Below, piece by piece: positions 25,792 to 38,531 of a stretch of DNA of 64,000 bases; position 1 is the stretch's first letter, and each line of letters starts with the position of its first letter. The stretch covers positions 20,160,291 through 20,224,290 of the forward strand of contig NC_049979.1 of the NCBI RefSeq assembly GCF_000003815.2, read 5' to 3'. The translations under genes and the position numbers were made by a program. This stretch comes from Branchiostoma floridae (taxonomy: Eukaryota; Chordata; Leptocardii; Amphioxiformes; Branchiostomatidae). The notes under the pieces were generated by a model. The model was not told where the DNA came from. It saw only the letters and a list, made by a program, of their open reading frames with translations, and did no database searches.

Positions 25792-25964
25792 GGCTGTGTT
25801 TCAAGGCTATCGATAGTCGACTGCTAACAAAAACACGAACATATAACGTTAGGATTAGGAATAAAAGAAATACTATAAACAAATTATGTAAGTTAACAGA
25901 TCTATTCACAGCGCTACACCTGTCCCGGCGACCACAGACAGGTGGTCAATTAACTCATTTGGAG

Positions 25965-26175
25965 GATAACCAATCAGGGGGGTTATGCAAATGAGCACGT
26001 ATGCTACTGAGCTAAGAGCAGGTGTATAAAAAGGGGAGATCTATTCACACTGCGCGATCATTGGTCAGCCGGAATCACGTGACTAAATCACACTATATAA
26101 GGCGTGGACAGAATCCATACTGTCTCTTTCATCCGGAGAAATCCATATTACCGAAGAGCAAGATGGGACCGACCT
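25965..26175 (+). promoter_or_regulatory. Dense promoter-like cluster between ML copy 2 and an unknown plus-strand unit
   Basis: Reading rightward there is a CCAAT box (25970-25974), an octamer ATGCAAAT (25985-25992) and a TATA box (26025-26030). These are followed by an inverted CCAAT (about 26059), an E-box CACGTG (26077-26082) and a second TATA box TATATAA (26094-26100). An ATG at 26163 is followed within 15 bases by possible donors. This could start a plus-strand gene whose later exons I cannot see, or serve divergently with ML copy 2 on the minus strand. Confidence 0.4.
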
Positions 26176-27086
26176 TGTAGGTGAATAGAAGGGGGGAATG
26201 GAGAAAGCAGGAGGGTCCGTTTTCTTACCCACCCACCCACCCTTATCACTGAAGTAGGTTCATTTGCAGGGACTCGGCCTCCATCACGCGACTTCGGCAC
26301 TACCCCATAACTAATGAAGGATGATCCGATGATTGTCAGTGTGGATACTGTGCTATTTTTCCACAAAAGGTTGAAGTTTGACTTGGGAGGGAAAGCAGGA
26401 GGTGGTGGGAGAAATAGGCGAAAAGTCGGGGTGGTGGAGAAATAGACGAAAAGTCGGGAAAAATAGGGTTAGTAGGAAGGGAATGGGGATGTTAAGATAT
26501 GAAGAGGAAGGTAGGGATTAACCTCCTTGGGTAACACAGCGACATGTACGAAGAAACTATTGAGAAGAGACGCTTGGCGGAAGTAAACAGTACTGCAGCC
26601 GGCAAGTAAGGAACAGAACGCGGAAGTTCCGCTTTTGGTTAATCTCCGGCTGAAAGGGTGTCGCTCATTACTGCAAAGCACTCAGGATTTTGAGCGCCAA
26701 CAACGCAAACAAAGAAAAAGAGGAACACTCGTTAGATTAAAAACGTTTCGTGGCGCAAGTTATTTTACAAAGGCCCTCTTCACATACTTGTTTTGGGTTT
26801 GACTTTAATAATTTATAAGTCTATACTTGAACCCGGTGTTTTGTCTTCATAAAATATGACTATGCAGTATAATGCACGATTAAAAGACATACAAACGTGC
26901 TCTCCCTTGGTTCCATAATGTGAATATGATCGGTATGAAGTAAATCTTTGTATCATAGTTGTAGTAAGTCTCAGTTACAGCTGGCGTTAGTTATTGCTAC
27001 ATGCACGTTCTGTCTGACTCTGTTCTTCTGAAACAAGCCCGTACACCATGAAATTGGTGGTAGCACGCCTTGTAATGTATATGTTC
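26176..27086. other. Intergenic or intronic, no supported exon
   Basis: It contains short purine-rich repeats (GAGAAATAGACGAAAAGTCGGG-like, about 26400-26470). No exon was identified on either strand. Confidence 0.4.
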
Positions 27087-27259
27087 CTAATCTCCAAGCA
27101 GATCCTTCGGTACCATAAGATACGTATCAAAGCTGGCAAAGCCGGCCAAAGGGAGTCAGACGGGCACCGGAGCAAACACACTCCTGGGCTGGCTTCACTC
27201 CTCAGTCAGCTTTTGATACTATCTTATAAATGCTACCGTACAATCTGCTTGGAGATTAG
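27087..27259. mobile_element. MITE of the CTCCAAGCAGA family
   Basis: The ends CTAATCTCCAAGCAGATCC and CAATCTGCTTGGAGATTAG are inverted repeats. Inner GTATCAAAGCTGGC / CAGCTTTTGATAC segments are also inverted. ATGTTC occurs on both flanks and may be the target-site duplication. Confidence 0.8.
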
Positions 27260-27321
27260 CATGTTCCTGCTTCAATAATAGTTATCAGGTCATGTGCCCG
27301 AAAGTATAAGAAATGACTCAC

Positions 27322-28735
27322 CTGTCCGTGAAAAGGTAACGTCGTAACACTCAAGTTAGCAGGGCGACAATGTCTTCTGTTGTCGACCAGGAAAGGGAAC
27401 TGTGAAGTCTATAAATAGTACTTGTATTTCACTTCCCTATTCAGTCCCTACAGGTAAGCAGTCACGTGACCCACTGAGGCAGTCGTACTGCATATGCTTA
27501 CAGTCAAGTATGACTTGCCTCCAAGCAGATATTGGGTGGAATTGCATAACGTTTTCTCGATGTTGCTCTGTCATCCAGTCCACGTGCCTTATATGTTGCT
27601 TCCCAGAAGGTCACAGATTGTCAAAATCAGCAGAGACTCAGGCATATTTTTTCACCTGAAAATCTACCAGATCATATTTGATGTGGATCATCGGACGTGA
27701 CCTGTAAACATCGGTCAACCTTTAAAGATCTTATAAAGAGAACACCGAGCGTATCACTACCGAAAAATGACATTTAGAGCTCGCAGACTCGTCGTCCGAT
27801 CGATTCTCCTACTGACAACATGGACAAGGGCATTACCCATTTACTGACATGCAACGATAGATCCGATCATCACTTCCAGCATCTGCTTGGAGATTAGGAC
27901 ATCACGTCTTGTATGGCAAGATGATGGTCGATGATAACTGGCTTTATTATACGTCCAAGTACAAATGTTGCCAAACTGGTTTCGCAAATAGCTTAATCGG
28001 GTTGTAAGGTTATAGAACAAATACTGTTCTTGTGACACGCGGCGGACATTTCGCGGCAACTCCTCAGCTACTTCCGTCACGGCCTGTATGGATTCCTGTA
28101 CACACTGGAGTAGTGACGTTAAGTTTTCTATTGGTTGTGTTAAACCATTTTAGGTTGCACCGACATGGGTTTGAATTTTGAAATGCGTCCGCTTACTCTT
28201 AGAGACGTTACTGACAGTGTTTGCTTCTATCCACATAAAAAAATCTTTGGATAATTTTTTCACACATCCTTCCCCAGTCTGTTGTTTCCTTAGGAAAATT
28301 CCTTTCCATCGATCGATATACATGTTTGAAAGGTACCAACCTTCTGACTACATAAAGCGCGAGATGCTGAGGCAAGTGACAGCTACGCTAGGATGCTGAT
28401 ATAAAAAACAACGCGGACGTACAAACTTCAAAGATATGTATTTATCAAATACCTAAAAAAAGTTAAATATAACAACCACCTGACGTATAATTCACCTTAA
28501 TGGCTCTCTTATGTATCGAATTCTGGAGTGACGTTGACAAGCCAAAATAAATAGATCATTTAACATCAACATCGTAAACGTGTTTACATTTATATATGAG
28601 CTTATTTTCTAACAAAACATGCTATTTTCTATCTTTACCTTCCATGCAAGCATGGATTCTTTCTGCAGCATACGTAAACTGGTGAGGACATTGGTCATTG
28701 CAATAAGCCATCCCACATTTCAGTGCTACAGGGGA
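27322..28735 (-). CDS. Unrecognised Cys-rich gene, three internal exons (partial)
   Basis: Three minus-strand exons join in frame: 28639-28735 (tcccacag|...|gtaaag), 28025-28127 (ccaatag|...|gtattt) and 27322-27376 (gacaacag|...|gtgagt). The product reads ALKCGMAYCNDQCPHQFTY, then AAERIHACMEENLTSLLQCV, a helical stretch QESIQAVTEVAEELPRNV, and an exon ending LPFHGQ. The Cys spacing C-x4-C-x3-C suggests disulfides or a metal site, but I recognise no family. The start and end were not found; upstream exons would lie in 28740-30900 and downstream ones below 27322. The middle exon frame also stays open through its donor into a MITE end and stops near 27841. Confidence is limited because only splice sites, phase and composition support it. 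Confidence 0.45.
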
Positions 28736-28739
28736 CTGT

Positions 28740-30900
28740 GGGAAAGTTCAGAGGTTAAGGCCCCAGAGAAGTAAACAAACATCCATGCGGAGATTTTGCA
28801 AGCACCTCTAGAATTGTTCATAAATGAGGGACCTTAAACTTCGACTCTCTGTAAAAATATAACCTGCCATAGAAACAGAAAGGAAATCTGCTAACCTATA
28901 TGTGCCACTAGGCACTACATGGGTTACAACTGTTACAAGAAACTTTGACCTTATACAAATGTCCTGTAAAATGTCATATATACTTCTCTCTCTCTTGTCT
29001 TCTTGACTCTTCTGTATTCAGTTAGGAATTAAGACATATACATGTACACAGCTTGATGTCAGTTGGACATTTTCCAACTCATTAATTTGATTAATTAGAA
29101 TGTAATCTCCTTCATTACTTCAATATGTGGTACATCATGATTAACATACTAATTAACACAGCATCAAATATAACTAAATTCACAAAATCTTGAATCTGTA
29201 TAAACAGATTGTCCTTAGTTTTTCATGCCTACCTACCTAGGAGCAATAAACAGATAATTTATGGCTAGCTAGACCGCTGCATAAAGTACAAATACATACA
29301 ATCAGCTCTTTCCTGATGCAGCTATTGCCCCAATTAATACATGAATATCATGCAGTACTGTGTACGTGATATGCCTCTTTGAGGTACATGTAACATAGAA
29401 GTTTCAATTCATACAGATAGATATGTCCATTAATAAACTAAATTAAGAGTAGCTATATAAACTTGCAGTTATTTGTCAAAAGAATAACCCCTCCTAACAT
29501 GTTTGTAATCTTTCAGCATAATATAACAACATTACATCTACATTCATTATCAACTCAATTACTGTAAGAATTCCTTGGACCCAACTGAGATGCAGAAGGT
29601 GACTTCATTTCTCAACAATACCAATTATTTCTAAAAAAAATCAACATGGCACAGGCAATTGGCGTGCAGCTAATGTCATGACCTGATGATATGGCGTGCC
29701 CCATTATGTTTGTGATGTCTCCGGTGACCCCTGGCTCTTCCTAATGCACAGCTTCTTCCATCACTGTCCCATGATTACACTCTATCTGCTGAGAAATGAA
29801 ACAGTCTGGTAGTTACAGGGCCAATCTAAAACCCATTAGGGGCAATCAAAGACTGTCTATAGAATACAATGTATGGCAGGGGCATGTTGGACCGTGTCCA
29901 GCTGGCTCACTCCTTTGGCAAATGTTCAACCTCGTTAAAAGAAAATTGATACCATTTCTTCTACATTCCCCCTTTACCCACCAAGTCCATATTATCTGAC
30001 TCCTGAAAACATTGGGGAGTTAAGTTAAATATTATCTAATACAAAGCATAACCCCTATGATGTAACTGATGTTCAAGGTTCAGATGAAAGCTTTTTTTTC
30101 ACCAGAGTGATTTGAAAATAAATCATTGATTATATCTCTGCACAGAGTCCTTTCTTCGATTTACATTGACGATGCACTTTGCTATAGGGCACCCCTGATC
30201 CACTGATATGTATATTATCTACGGTATTGGCAGATATACAGTTCAATGATGTACACTGTAGATGTCTACACATAAAGGAGAACGTCTTTTAGAATTCATT
30301 CTATGAAAATAGCTGGTCCATTTTTTCTCCACATTGATCATGAAAGAAAGACTATTTTCACCTTCCATTAATCATTAATAAGTGACGTTACTAGTATCCA
30401 AAAGTTCCCATATTCCCCCCCAAAATTCCACCATAAAGGCTTTTATATGATAATAAATATTCTTTCTCTTACCCATACATTATATATGTTAGTCCTCACT
30501 ACACAAAATGCCTACCTAACCTTACCAGACAACAAAACCTTCAAAGGATACACTGTCGTATATACCTTTTTACACTATCTACATGTATAACAAATGTACA
30601 AATCCCTCTTTGCCACGTGTAAAAATGTCTATACCCAACAAAATGTTCCCACTTGCTAGATTTACCTTACAAGCATTCTCACTTTTTTTCCAACATAACA
30701 ATATCTAATATGCATTTTTTCTGTCAGAATTTTCACACCATGGAATCCATAAACTATACATTCAATGGTTACATCCAGTAAAGAATAAATTACATTCTTT
30801 TGCACATGTATGGTAAACAGGGGAAGTAGCCTTTAAAAGAGGTATGGGGTACTATCTAGAATTCTAGTAGCTCCATATGTGAAGTTAGGGTTCTACCCTC
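28740..30900. other. AT-rich intergenic or intronic stretch
   Basis: No exon with good splice sites and coding character was found. It may hold the upstream part of the Cys-rich gene. AATAAA-like motifs are scattered, as expected from base composition. Confidence 0.4.
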
Positions 30901-30910
30901 TGCACAGACG

Positions 30911-31306
30911 TCACATGTGCTGCAGTTTGGACCCATTAGCGTGGTGGAAAGAACTGTTGGCCTGTCCTTTACTGTTCCTGCAGACTGTGGACAGGTATAA
31001 CGGCCATATCCCGTACGCCATTCTGTCCGGATCGGGTTTGGTGCAGGCAATGAGAAGGCAGAACACCTGCAGGTAAGGCACCAGGAGAAGTAACAACCAC
31101 ATCCAGAACGGGACGGCGACCAGTTTCGTGGTCAGCGTCTGTCGCCAGGTGAGCTCGCTGGGGTCCTGCTGCGCCGTGGACTGGATGTGCTCCAGCGCCA
31201 GCACGTTGTACGAGTCCGAGATCTCAAACACGTAGTACGACATCCACGTACTGGCCAGCAGGAAGGTGAAGACCAGGAGCCAGGCGATGCGCTGTCGGAA
31301 ATTCAT
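30911..31306 (-). CDS. LYSET: LYSET/TMEM251, lysosomal enzyme trafficking factor
   Basis: A single coding exon of 131 codons begins MNFRQRIAWLLVFTFLLAST. Landmarks shared with vertebrate TMEM251/LYSET are NFRQR, a first membrane segment, YYVFEISDSYN, LALEHIQ, a second membrane segment in PFWMWLLLLLVPYLQVF, and a Cys-containing turn (ACTKPDPD). The length equals that of the human short form as I remember it. In vertebrates LYSET is a Golgi membrane protein that retains GlcNAc-1-phosphotransferase and so is needed for mannose-6-phosphate tagging of lysosomal enzymes. The ATG at 31306 was chosen because it gives NFRQR at the start; the in-frame codons before it are GTG CTG GAG. An acceptor (cctgtttcag, exon starting 31360) shows a 5' intron. 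A nine-codon upstream frame (31318-31347) precedes the start. Confidence 0.92.
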   Translation of the reverse strand: MNFRQRIAWLLVFTFLLASTWMSYYVFEISDSYNVLALEHIQSTAQQDPSELTWRQTLTTKLVAVPFWMWLLLLLVPYLQVFCLLIACTKPDPDRMAYGIWPLYLSTVCRNSKGQANSSFHHANGSKLQHM

Positions 31307-31360
31307 CTCCAGCACTGCTACACCTCACGGCTCTCTAGCTGTACCATCACTGTGCCAAAC

Positions 31361-34300
31361 CTGAAACAGGAAAACAGTGTCAGTACGAGAGGATACATAT
31401 TAAGATAGGACTACACTGTAGGTATAAAACATGCTCTCCAAATCCAATATCACAGCAGCATTCACCAAAATGCAGCCACCAAAAGCTTGTTTCTCGAATA
31501 CAAATCTACTCTGTATTATTCAGTCCATCTTCTACATTTGGCTGAGTGAGACCTCCAGATGGCACATGCTGCATGATGAGGAATCCCTTCTTTCACAAAT
31601 GGTGGCTGACTTGCTAAGTCTCTCAAGGGCCTCCCAAAGTGCAGCCTACATTATGCAGAAATGCCATCAGCAGCACTCTGAAAGGATCCGGGCACTGGAA
31701 AATTGTTGCAGCAGTTTTCTCCAGATGATCAATGGCCCTTCAACGCCTTCCTCCCATAGAAAGTGTGCCATAATGATCAGTGTACATCAGCTATTCATTG
31801 GATCCTGTCCGTCTGAAGTTAGCTATGGCTGGGTGGCGGCACCGTTCACAATGGTTTGCCATTATTGCTATCTAACGGGAAGCCAAAGTGCTGCGAGGGT
31901 CTCCAAGCAAAAGCAAAACGCTGGGACGTAACGAAAAGTGACATGCTGATGCACAAAGAGAGTGGTGGAACGTTTCAGGGAGTCCTCAAAAGTACCAAAT
32001 ACATTTATCCNNNNNNNNNNNNNNNNNNNNNNNNNNNNNNNNNNNNNNNNNNNNNNNNNNNNNNNNNNNNNNNNNNNNNNNNNNNNNNNNNNNNNNNNNN
32101 NNNNNNNNNNNNNNNNNNNNNNNNNNNNNNNNNNNNNNNNNNNNNNNNNNNNNNNNNNNNNNNNNNNNNNNNNNNNNNNNNNNNNNNNNNNNNNNNNNNN
32201 NNNNNNNNNNNNNNNNNNNNNNNNNNNNNNNNNNNNNNNNNNNNNNNNNNNNNNNNNNNNNNNNNNNNNNNNNNNNNNNNNNNNNNNNNNNNNNNNNNNN
32301 NNNNNNNNNNNNNNNNNNNNNNNNNNNNNNNNNNNNNNNNNNNNNNNNNNNNNNNNNNNNNNNNNNNNNNNNNNNNNNNNNNNNNNNNNNNNNNNNNNNN
32401 NNNNNNNNNNNNNNNNNNNNNNNNNNNNNNNNNNNNNNNNNNNNNNNNNNNNNNNNNNNNNNNNNNNNNNNNNNNNNNNNNNNNNNNNNNNNNNNNNNNN
32501 NNNNNNNNNNNNNNNNNNNNNNNNNNNNNNNNNNNNNNNNNNNNNNNNNNNNNNNNNNNNNNNNNNNNNNNNNNNNNNNNNNNNNNNNNNNNNNNNNNNN
32601 NNNNNNNNNNNNNNNNNNNNNNNNNNNNNNNNNNNNNNNNNNNNNNNNNNNNNNNNNNNNNNNNNNNNNNNNNNNNNNNNNNNNNNNNNAGTATGATCTC
32701 AGGCCTGCTCATAAACAGTCTGGCTTATTATCATATATATTAAGATGTGGTGTGAAAAAATAGAAATGCAAAACAAAAACTTTCCCCACTGCTTGAACAG
32801 TTAATTTTGACGTAGTGTACAATGTACAGTCTGGTTTAAACCATAGGATTGAACTATGAACATTAACAGCCTACATCATCATGCGTATATGACTATAAAT
32901 TAGTATAATCCAGATTTCTCAAATGTACCACAATCAGGGCTCCTCTGATACCAACTTACTATAATTAGATAAACATTTCCAATTACCTCCCGTCGATTCA
33001 TTATCATCTCTGTTGCCCTCTGAAGTGACTTAATTGTGCAATCAGTACAATCATACACCCAAGGGGGTAGACTGGTACTCCATTTCAATGCATGAACCTT
33101 TAAAGTTATGGCTGTCCCCTCAGCAATTCTACAGTAAGATTACTAATTGATAACACATCATAAATTACAGAAGCAAATATACATTAGATACATATTACAT
33201 TAGATCCCTCTGGTGTATGCGTTGAGATAATGGCCTCTATAAAATCACCAGTTATGCCTCGCAGGTAGCTCAAGACCTATTACTAATAGTGCAGTATGGA
33301 ATCATGAATCTCAAGGTTCAAGCCTAATGGATTTCTCAATACAATGTGTCGCACAAATTGACAACACTTCTGAGGCATTTACTATCCAGGTCAGTCCATG
33401 GCCATGAATTCTGGCTGGCACCAACATATTTTTATAGTCAAATTTATCATTTTGCTGTACGTCTATGCAACAAATTTGGACCTAAGGTCTAGATAAGGTC
33501 TCTACACATAGAAGAATTGATTGCAAGCTGTTTCTTACACGCATCTTTAAATTACATTTTGCAGTTTCTCAATTGAATTTGGAAATGGAATGTAATGTAG
33601 CGATTACAAGTGCTATGATAATCATGATAAAACAGTAAATATTGGGGGGGCATAATGGTGTACACTAAAATTTCTATCGATACGACAATGGTGCAGTGGT
33701 GATAGCTTTACAGCAGAGATTGTATATATCACTGAAGATCAAAATGCTCTTAGGCATATCCTATGGTAAGCGGGATGATCTACAACGACATTTCTTAATG
33801 GAAACAAAGATACCGTATATTCAAGTATTTTCAACAAATATACCGTAGGATGGGAAAGGAGGTTTTTGAAACTTGTTTGCAAATCGATGTTGAAACAATT
33901 CTATAGTACAATAGAACAGTGGAATTCTGCATATTTGTCGTGTCATGATTTTGTACCGAGAAAGCTACCACAGACATTTTAAGGTATACAGTACGGTATC
34001 TTATGCAAGAAATCTAAGTCAGTCTCTTTTCATATTATGCAAATGATGTCTCTGTGTGTGTATGTGGGTACTTAATGAAGACTCTAGGTTTCAAATAGTC
34101 CACATACATACATATCTCCGCCCTTTCAAGTTTATCTGATGAATCAGAATGTTAATCGATTCCCCTTCAAACAAACTATTTCCAAATTGAATTCCCAACA
34201 TGACTAATCGGTAATAACTGTTTTACTAGTTTCAATATATCCATCATACAGCTATATTCAGACTGTTATATTGCCTACAAAAGGCACTGTGTTCTCATCA

Positions 34301-37300
34301 AGATGGATTAAGCTCATCAAGACAGACCTTCAGAGTAGATTGAGGGAAGCTTAATGAAGTTACTGCCTTGGAATCTAATCACGGAAGGTCTGACCAAGGT
34401 GAATTACATCTTCTTGGAAGGAAAACACATGGCATCTAAGGTATTGATCACTTCCGGGGTCGATTTGGAGTGTTTAAACAAAATAGAGATTTTCAATAAA
34501 TTTTTATTGGTATTCATTTATTTGCATGTGGAAAAAAACATCGCTTACTTAAAATCAATTCACGATTTCTTGTTTGCCATAGCAAGAAAAAAAGTCTGAA
34601 TCTTCAAGTAATTGTAAATCAGAAATTCAGCAAGGAAAAAAGATTTTAAATTTAGATGGTCTCTAACTTCTAGGTTCGCAGAAAATTTGGTACAGAATAG
34701 CATCCTTAGATTGCAAAATATTCAAAGTGCCTAAAATTCCTCCAACACAAAGACCCTTGGTACTTCCTTGATGTCAACACAAGCTATCAACTACCATAAG
34801 AGAATATAGTACCTTGCCCCTGGTATTACCAGTACGAAGAAACTACGTTTGAATGTGGTGCTCAAAAAATTTTGTCAGAACGTAATTGTAAAAGATAATT
34901 TCTGGCTAACCTGGGATTCACAGTCATTACTAGTGAGCCCAGTATATCATAGCAAACATTAGAAAATTGTGCTGGATGGCCTTGAAACAATGGCCAGTAT
35001 ATATCAAACTGTGCAAGGAGCAAAACACATTACCTCAGTCCTGCCTCTGCCAGCCCTCTCTGCCTACTCATCAGAGATAGCAACACCGATATGTGCACTG
35101 TGGCAGTCTCTGACCGCTATTCCCCACGACAAGCTGTTAAGTGAATTGTCCGTGAAATGAAAGCAGATTTCACGATAGACGACAAGGCGGCAGTTTGCTA
35201 TTGCTAACTCAAAACACGAGCCAAAACGGCACTCGTCGCAATCAAATATATTTTCCGGTAATGTGGCCAGCGTCGTGAGAAATGCCGCCAGTGATTGCTT
35301 GGTGATTGTTTTAACAAATTACCAGGTCAATAACGATGCCGTTTACCTTTTAATGGGAGCCAATGGAAACCGTGATTTGCAGCAAATCTAAAAGACAAAC
35401 AGCGGCAGTTAAGAGAGAATACATTGGCACCCCCTCTTCTGTCAATGTTTTAAGGGCTACTAAAAAGGCAACAGCAATTTGTTTCCTTGGCTCTCCAACA
35501 TTTCAAGGTAATAACTTAGCAAGAGCACCACACGGAAACAGATTCGAAGGCTAAAGGGGAAATCTTGAAACTGACTTAAGTAATTAGTCCTTGAAACTCT
35601 GTGTATGCAGTTTTTACCTAAAGACCTTACCTCTACTTCAAGGACCAACAAATCACACTGGCATGTCCTTACCTGACAAATTTCCCTGAAATTACTTGCC
35701 AATGTTTTCGGCTAGCCTTTTTATTGATTCCCTGCCTGCTTGGGAGTACGGAAACTGCATGGTCGTCTAGTTGTATCCCTCATTTCTTATTAAGGTGACC
35801 TGGTTTTGGCTCGACCACAAATTACCTGGCACGGAATCTACATACTAGTACTGCAATGTCTGCAAAATTTATGTGCCTATTGGTCAAATGCATTTTTTGA
35901 GCCATAAAGTAGTGAAAATGATAGTCTTAAAAACGCACACTAACCATTATGCTAGATGTGTGTACATGGAGGTACAGTAAATATGTGACTTGGGGAACAT
36001 TCACTATGCTGAGAGGGTGTTCAAGATTTGAAAAACAGTCTATCTAAAATGGGTGTATTCAGTTTCAGGGTATTACTTAGTAGCAAATTGATCCCAAGAC
36101 ACGTGTACCAAATACTCAATATCTCTGTCTATTACATTACTAGTACATGTGTCAGCACTCAAAATTAAATCTGATTGCAAGTGTCTTGAATCTTGAGCAA
36201 AAATTATATACATCATACATACATGTATAACACATAGACTTAGTCAGTCAAGTGCATGCTTAATACTGCACCACCATATATATAGCAAGGAGCTTTAAAT
36301 AACTTATAAGTAGAGTCCACACATCAAAACATCAGCCTGGTGAATTTTCTCATGTCACAAGAACATACAATGTAACTTGTCTATGTAAAAAGGAAGGGGA
36401 GTGCTGAATCTCTAGCTGACAGGATTGGCTGAGTCCATTGGTCTGATTGCCGGGGGCAACTAAAAGTGCTGATCAAGATTTGGCAAGCGCATATCGTCCT
36501 ATACTACAAGACCGTGCAGTTTGGGTAGATATTGGCAGTCTGACTAAATTGCGCTCCCAACAGCTTTATGTGTCATTATGTTGCAATTTTAAGACCTTAT
36601 ATCCGTGCACAAAATAAAGCGCTTACCAACAAGCTTTCGATCAGTCCTCTGATCCTTATCATAGGAAAGAAGAAAACCTTTATTTGAATTTTGAAATAAT
36701 CTATAGAGAATTCAAATTTCTGAAGTTAGGCAGTATAAGGTTTGTAAATAGGTTTTGCTAACATTTCACGTCATTTTATGTCATGATGCAGACCCAAGAT
36801 ATATATCGATTCCTGTTCACATGTTCTGTCTTAGATACACCCCATCATAAACAATAATTTATAAAGGAGGTGCTGTACTGAATACAAATATCACACAAAT
36901 GTCACCCTCAACACAGCAACTTCTCGCAAACTACTTAGTGCCTCTTTCTCTGCAGGTGGAATTTCCGTGGAAAACCTTTTCCCCCACTCCATACCTAACT
37001 CGCTCCAGGAGGAAAATTCTAAATCACCTGGGGAAAATTCCCTACTTAGTCAACAGACACAAGAGATGGGGATATTCCTCCCAGGCCCCAACAGTTACTT
37101 TGAAGAGCAGTCTCTCTATCAGTCACCACTCTGACAGCTCTATTGGCAAGTATCTCCTGGGCATTGGTTGGGTATTAGAGTTATCTGTTATGTAGTAATT
37201 AGGACTGACAGTTCTGAGTGCCGTCCCACTTGCCGAGAATGGGAAACCAATACGTTTCTGTACTGGTGCGATGATGCGGGATTATTACATCAAAGGCAGG

Positions 37301-37800
37301 GGTTGACAAGCATGTAAATGTCTTGGTACAGTGGCAAATTGTAATCACCTTCGACAGTGGGATTTCCAACTGCCATATTCGATTTGGAATTAATTTTACA
37401 CAAATCGTCACATATTGTTTGCTTAATTACGCAAACAGCATCACAACTAAAATGTGAGGTGATGATTTTTAAAATTCTTTTCCAAATTCTGAATCCTCAA
37501 TTAACAAGCTTCTAATTCCATGAATATAACACCTGGTTATCATAATTAGTCATAAATATCACATGTGTGAAAATGTGTAATAGCAATAACATGTACTTGG
37601 ATATCACTGTTAGACTGGGCTACTAAAGATGTTAAATCTAAAACTTGAGAGAGGTATCTCCCTCTAATCATATATTCAGCTTAGCCCATGCTAAAGTCGT
37701 AGTAAAGATTCATAACTTGGCTGTTTCTGATATTGGGTCGACCTGGTGTAAAAATTATTATGCCCTGAGGCTTACATTCGAAGCAATCCATACGTTAGCA
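31361..37800. other. Long gene-poor stretch
   Basis: Apart from the LYSET 5' region at the left edge and an assembly gap, no exon is supported. Several 60-100 codon frames occur (for example 36899-37195) but lack recognisable sequence, splice context or codon regularity. Confidence 0.5.
32011..32689. other. Assembly gap (N run)
   Basis: 679 unresolved bases. Any open frame across it is an artefact of the Ns. Confidence 1.
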
Positions 37801-38330
37801 TTGTAAATCTTGTACAACTTCCATTCAATAGGAACAGCCCCCATCCATAAACGATTCATGCGTGTACATATCGCCCCCCCCTAGAGGGGACGGAGGAACG
37901 ACAACGGTCGCAAAACTGTCGGTAGCTCGTAGATCTAGAGACGAGATCAAGTCCCGGGGCATGGAGGGTGGCGATCTGTCCATCATCTGGGACTGTAATT
38001 CACTGTTCATTGATAGATAATGAAGTCTTGCCTCCGTGTTTAGAGGAATTCAGTGAACTACAGCTGTTATGTAAGAAGCTATTTCTTTCATCTTATCATA
38101 TGCAAAAAGTGTAGGTAAGAAATGATAAAGACAAATTATCAAACTATAATCTTTAATAACACAGATTTCTGTAATAAACACCTCAAATGATATCAGTAGC
38201 AGTCAGACAATATCTTGATTCACTACTAGTAAATTGATTAAATAGAACTAACTCCATAAGAAGCACAAGAGCATAGGAATGCCTTCTGGACATCATATAG
38301 TACAAGATATTATGAGGCCAGTGCTCAAAA

Positions 38331-38531
38331 TACTGTAAATGCAGAAACTTTCGCGGTGGTTTAATGTTCGCTGTTTTCACAGTGGCTGCTTCACCACGAA
38401 CTTAAAACCACTGCTAACATTTTTTCCATGGCATTAAGAGACTACATGGAGACAAATGGTGCTCCAGCGAAAAGTCCTATTTCCCGCTACCGCGAAACTG
38501 AACCCCTGCAAACTTAAATGCATTTACAGTA
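38331..38531. mobile_element. MITE with internal TTCGCGGT motifs, copy 2
   Basis: The ends TACTGTAAATGC and GCATTTACAGTA are perfect 12-base inverted repeats. The interior has CTTTCGCGGTGGTTTAATGTTCGC and partial inverted copies such as CACGAACTTAAAACCACTGC. A TA target site is plausible. Confidence 0.8.

Noticed and set aside
31962-32743. Long frames across the first N run
   Set aside because: Composed almost entirely of unknown residues from the assembly gap.
37825-38010. 61-codon minus-strand frame (DRSPPSMPRDLISSLDLRAT)
   Set aside because: It has some coding flavour and a weak acceptor, but several frames are open together and no partner exon was found.
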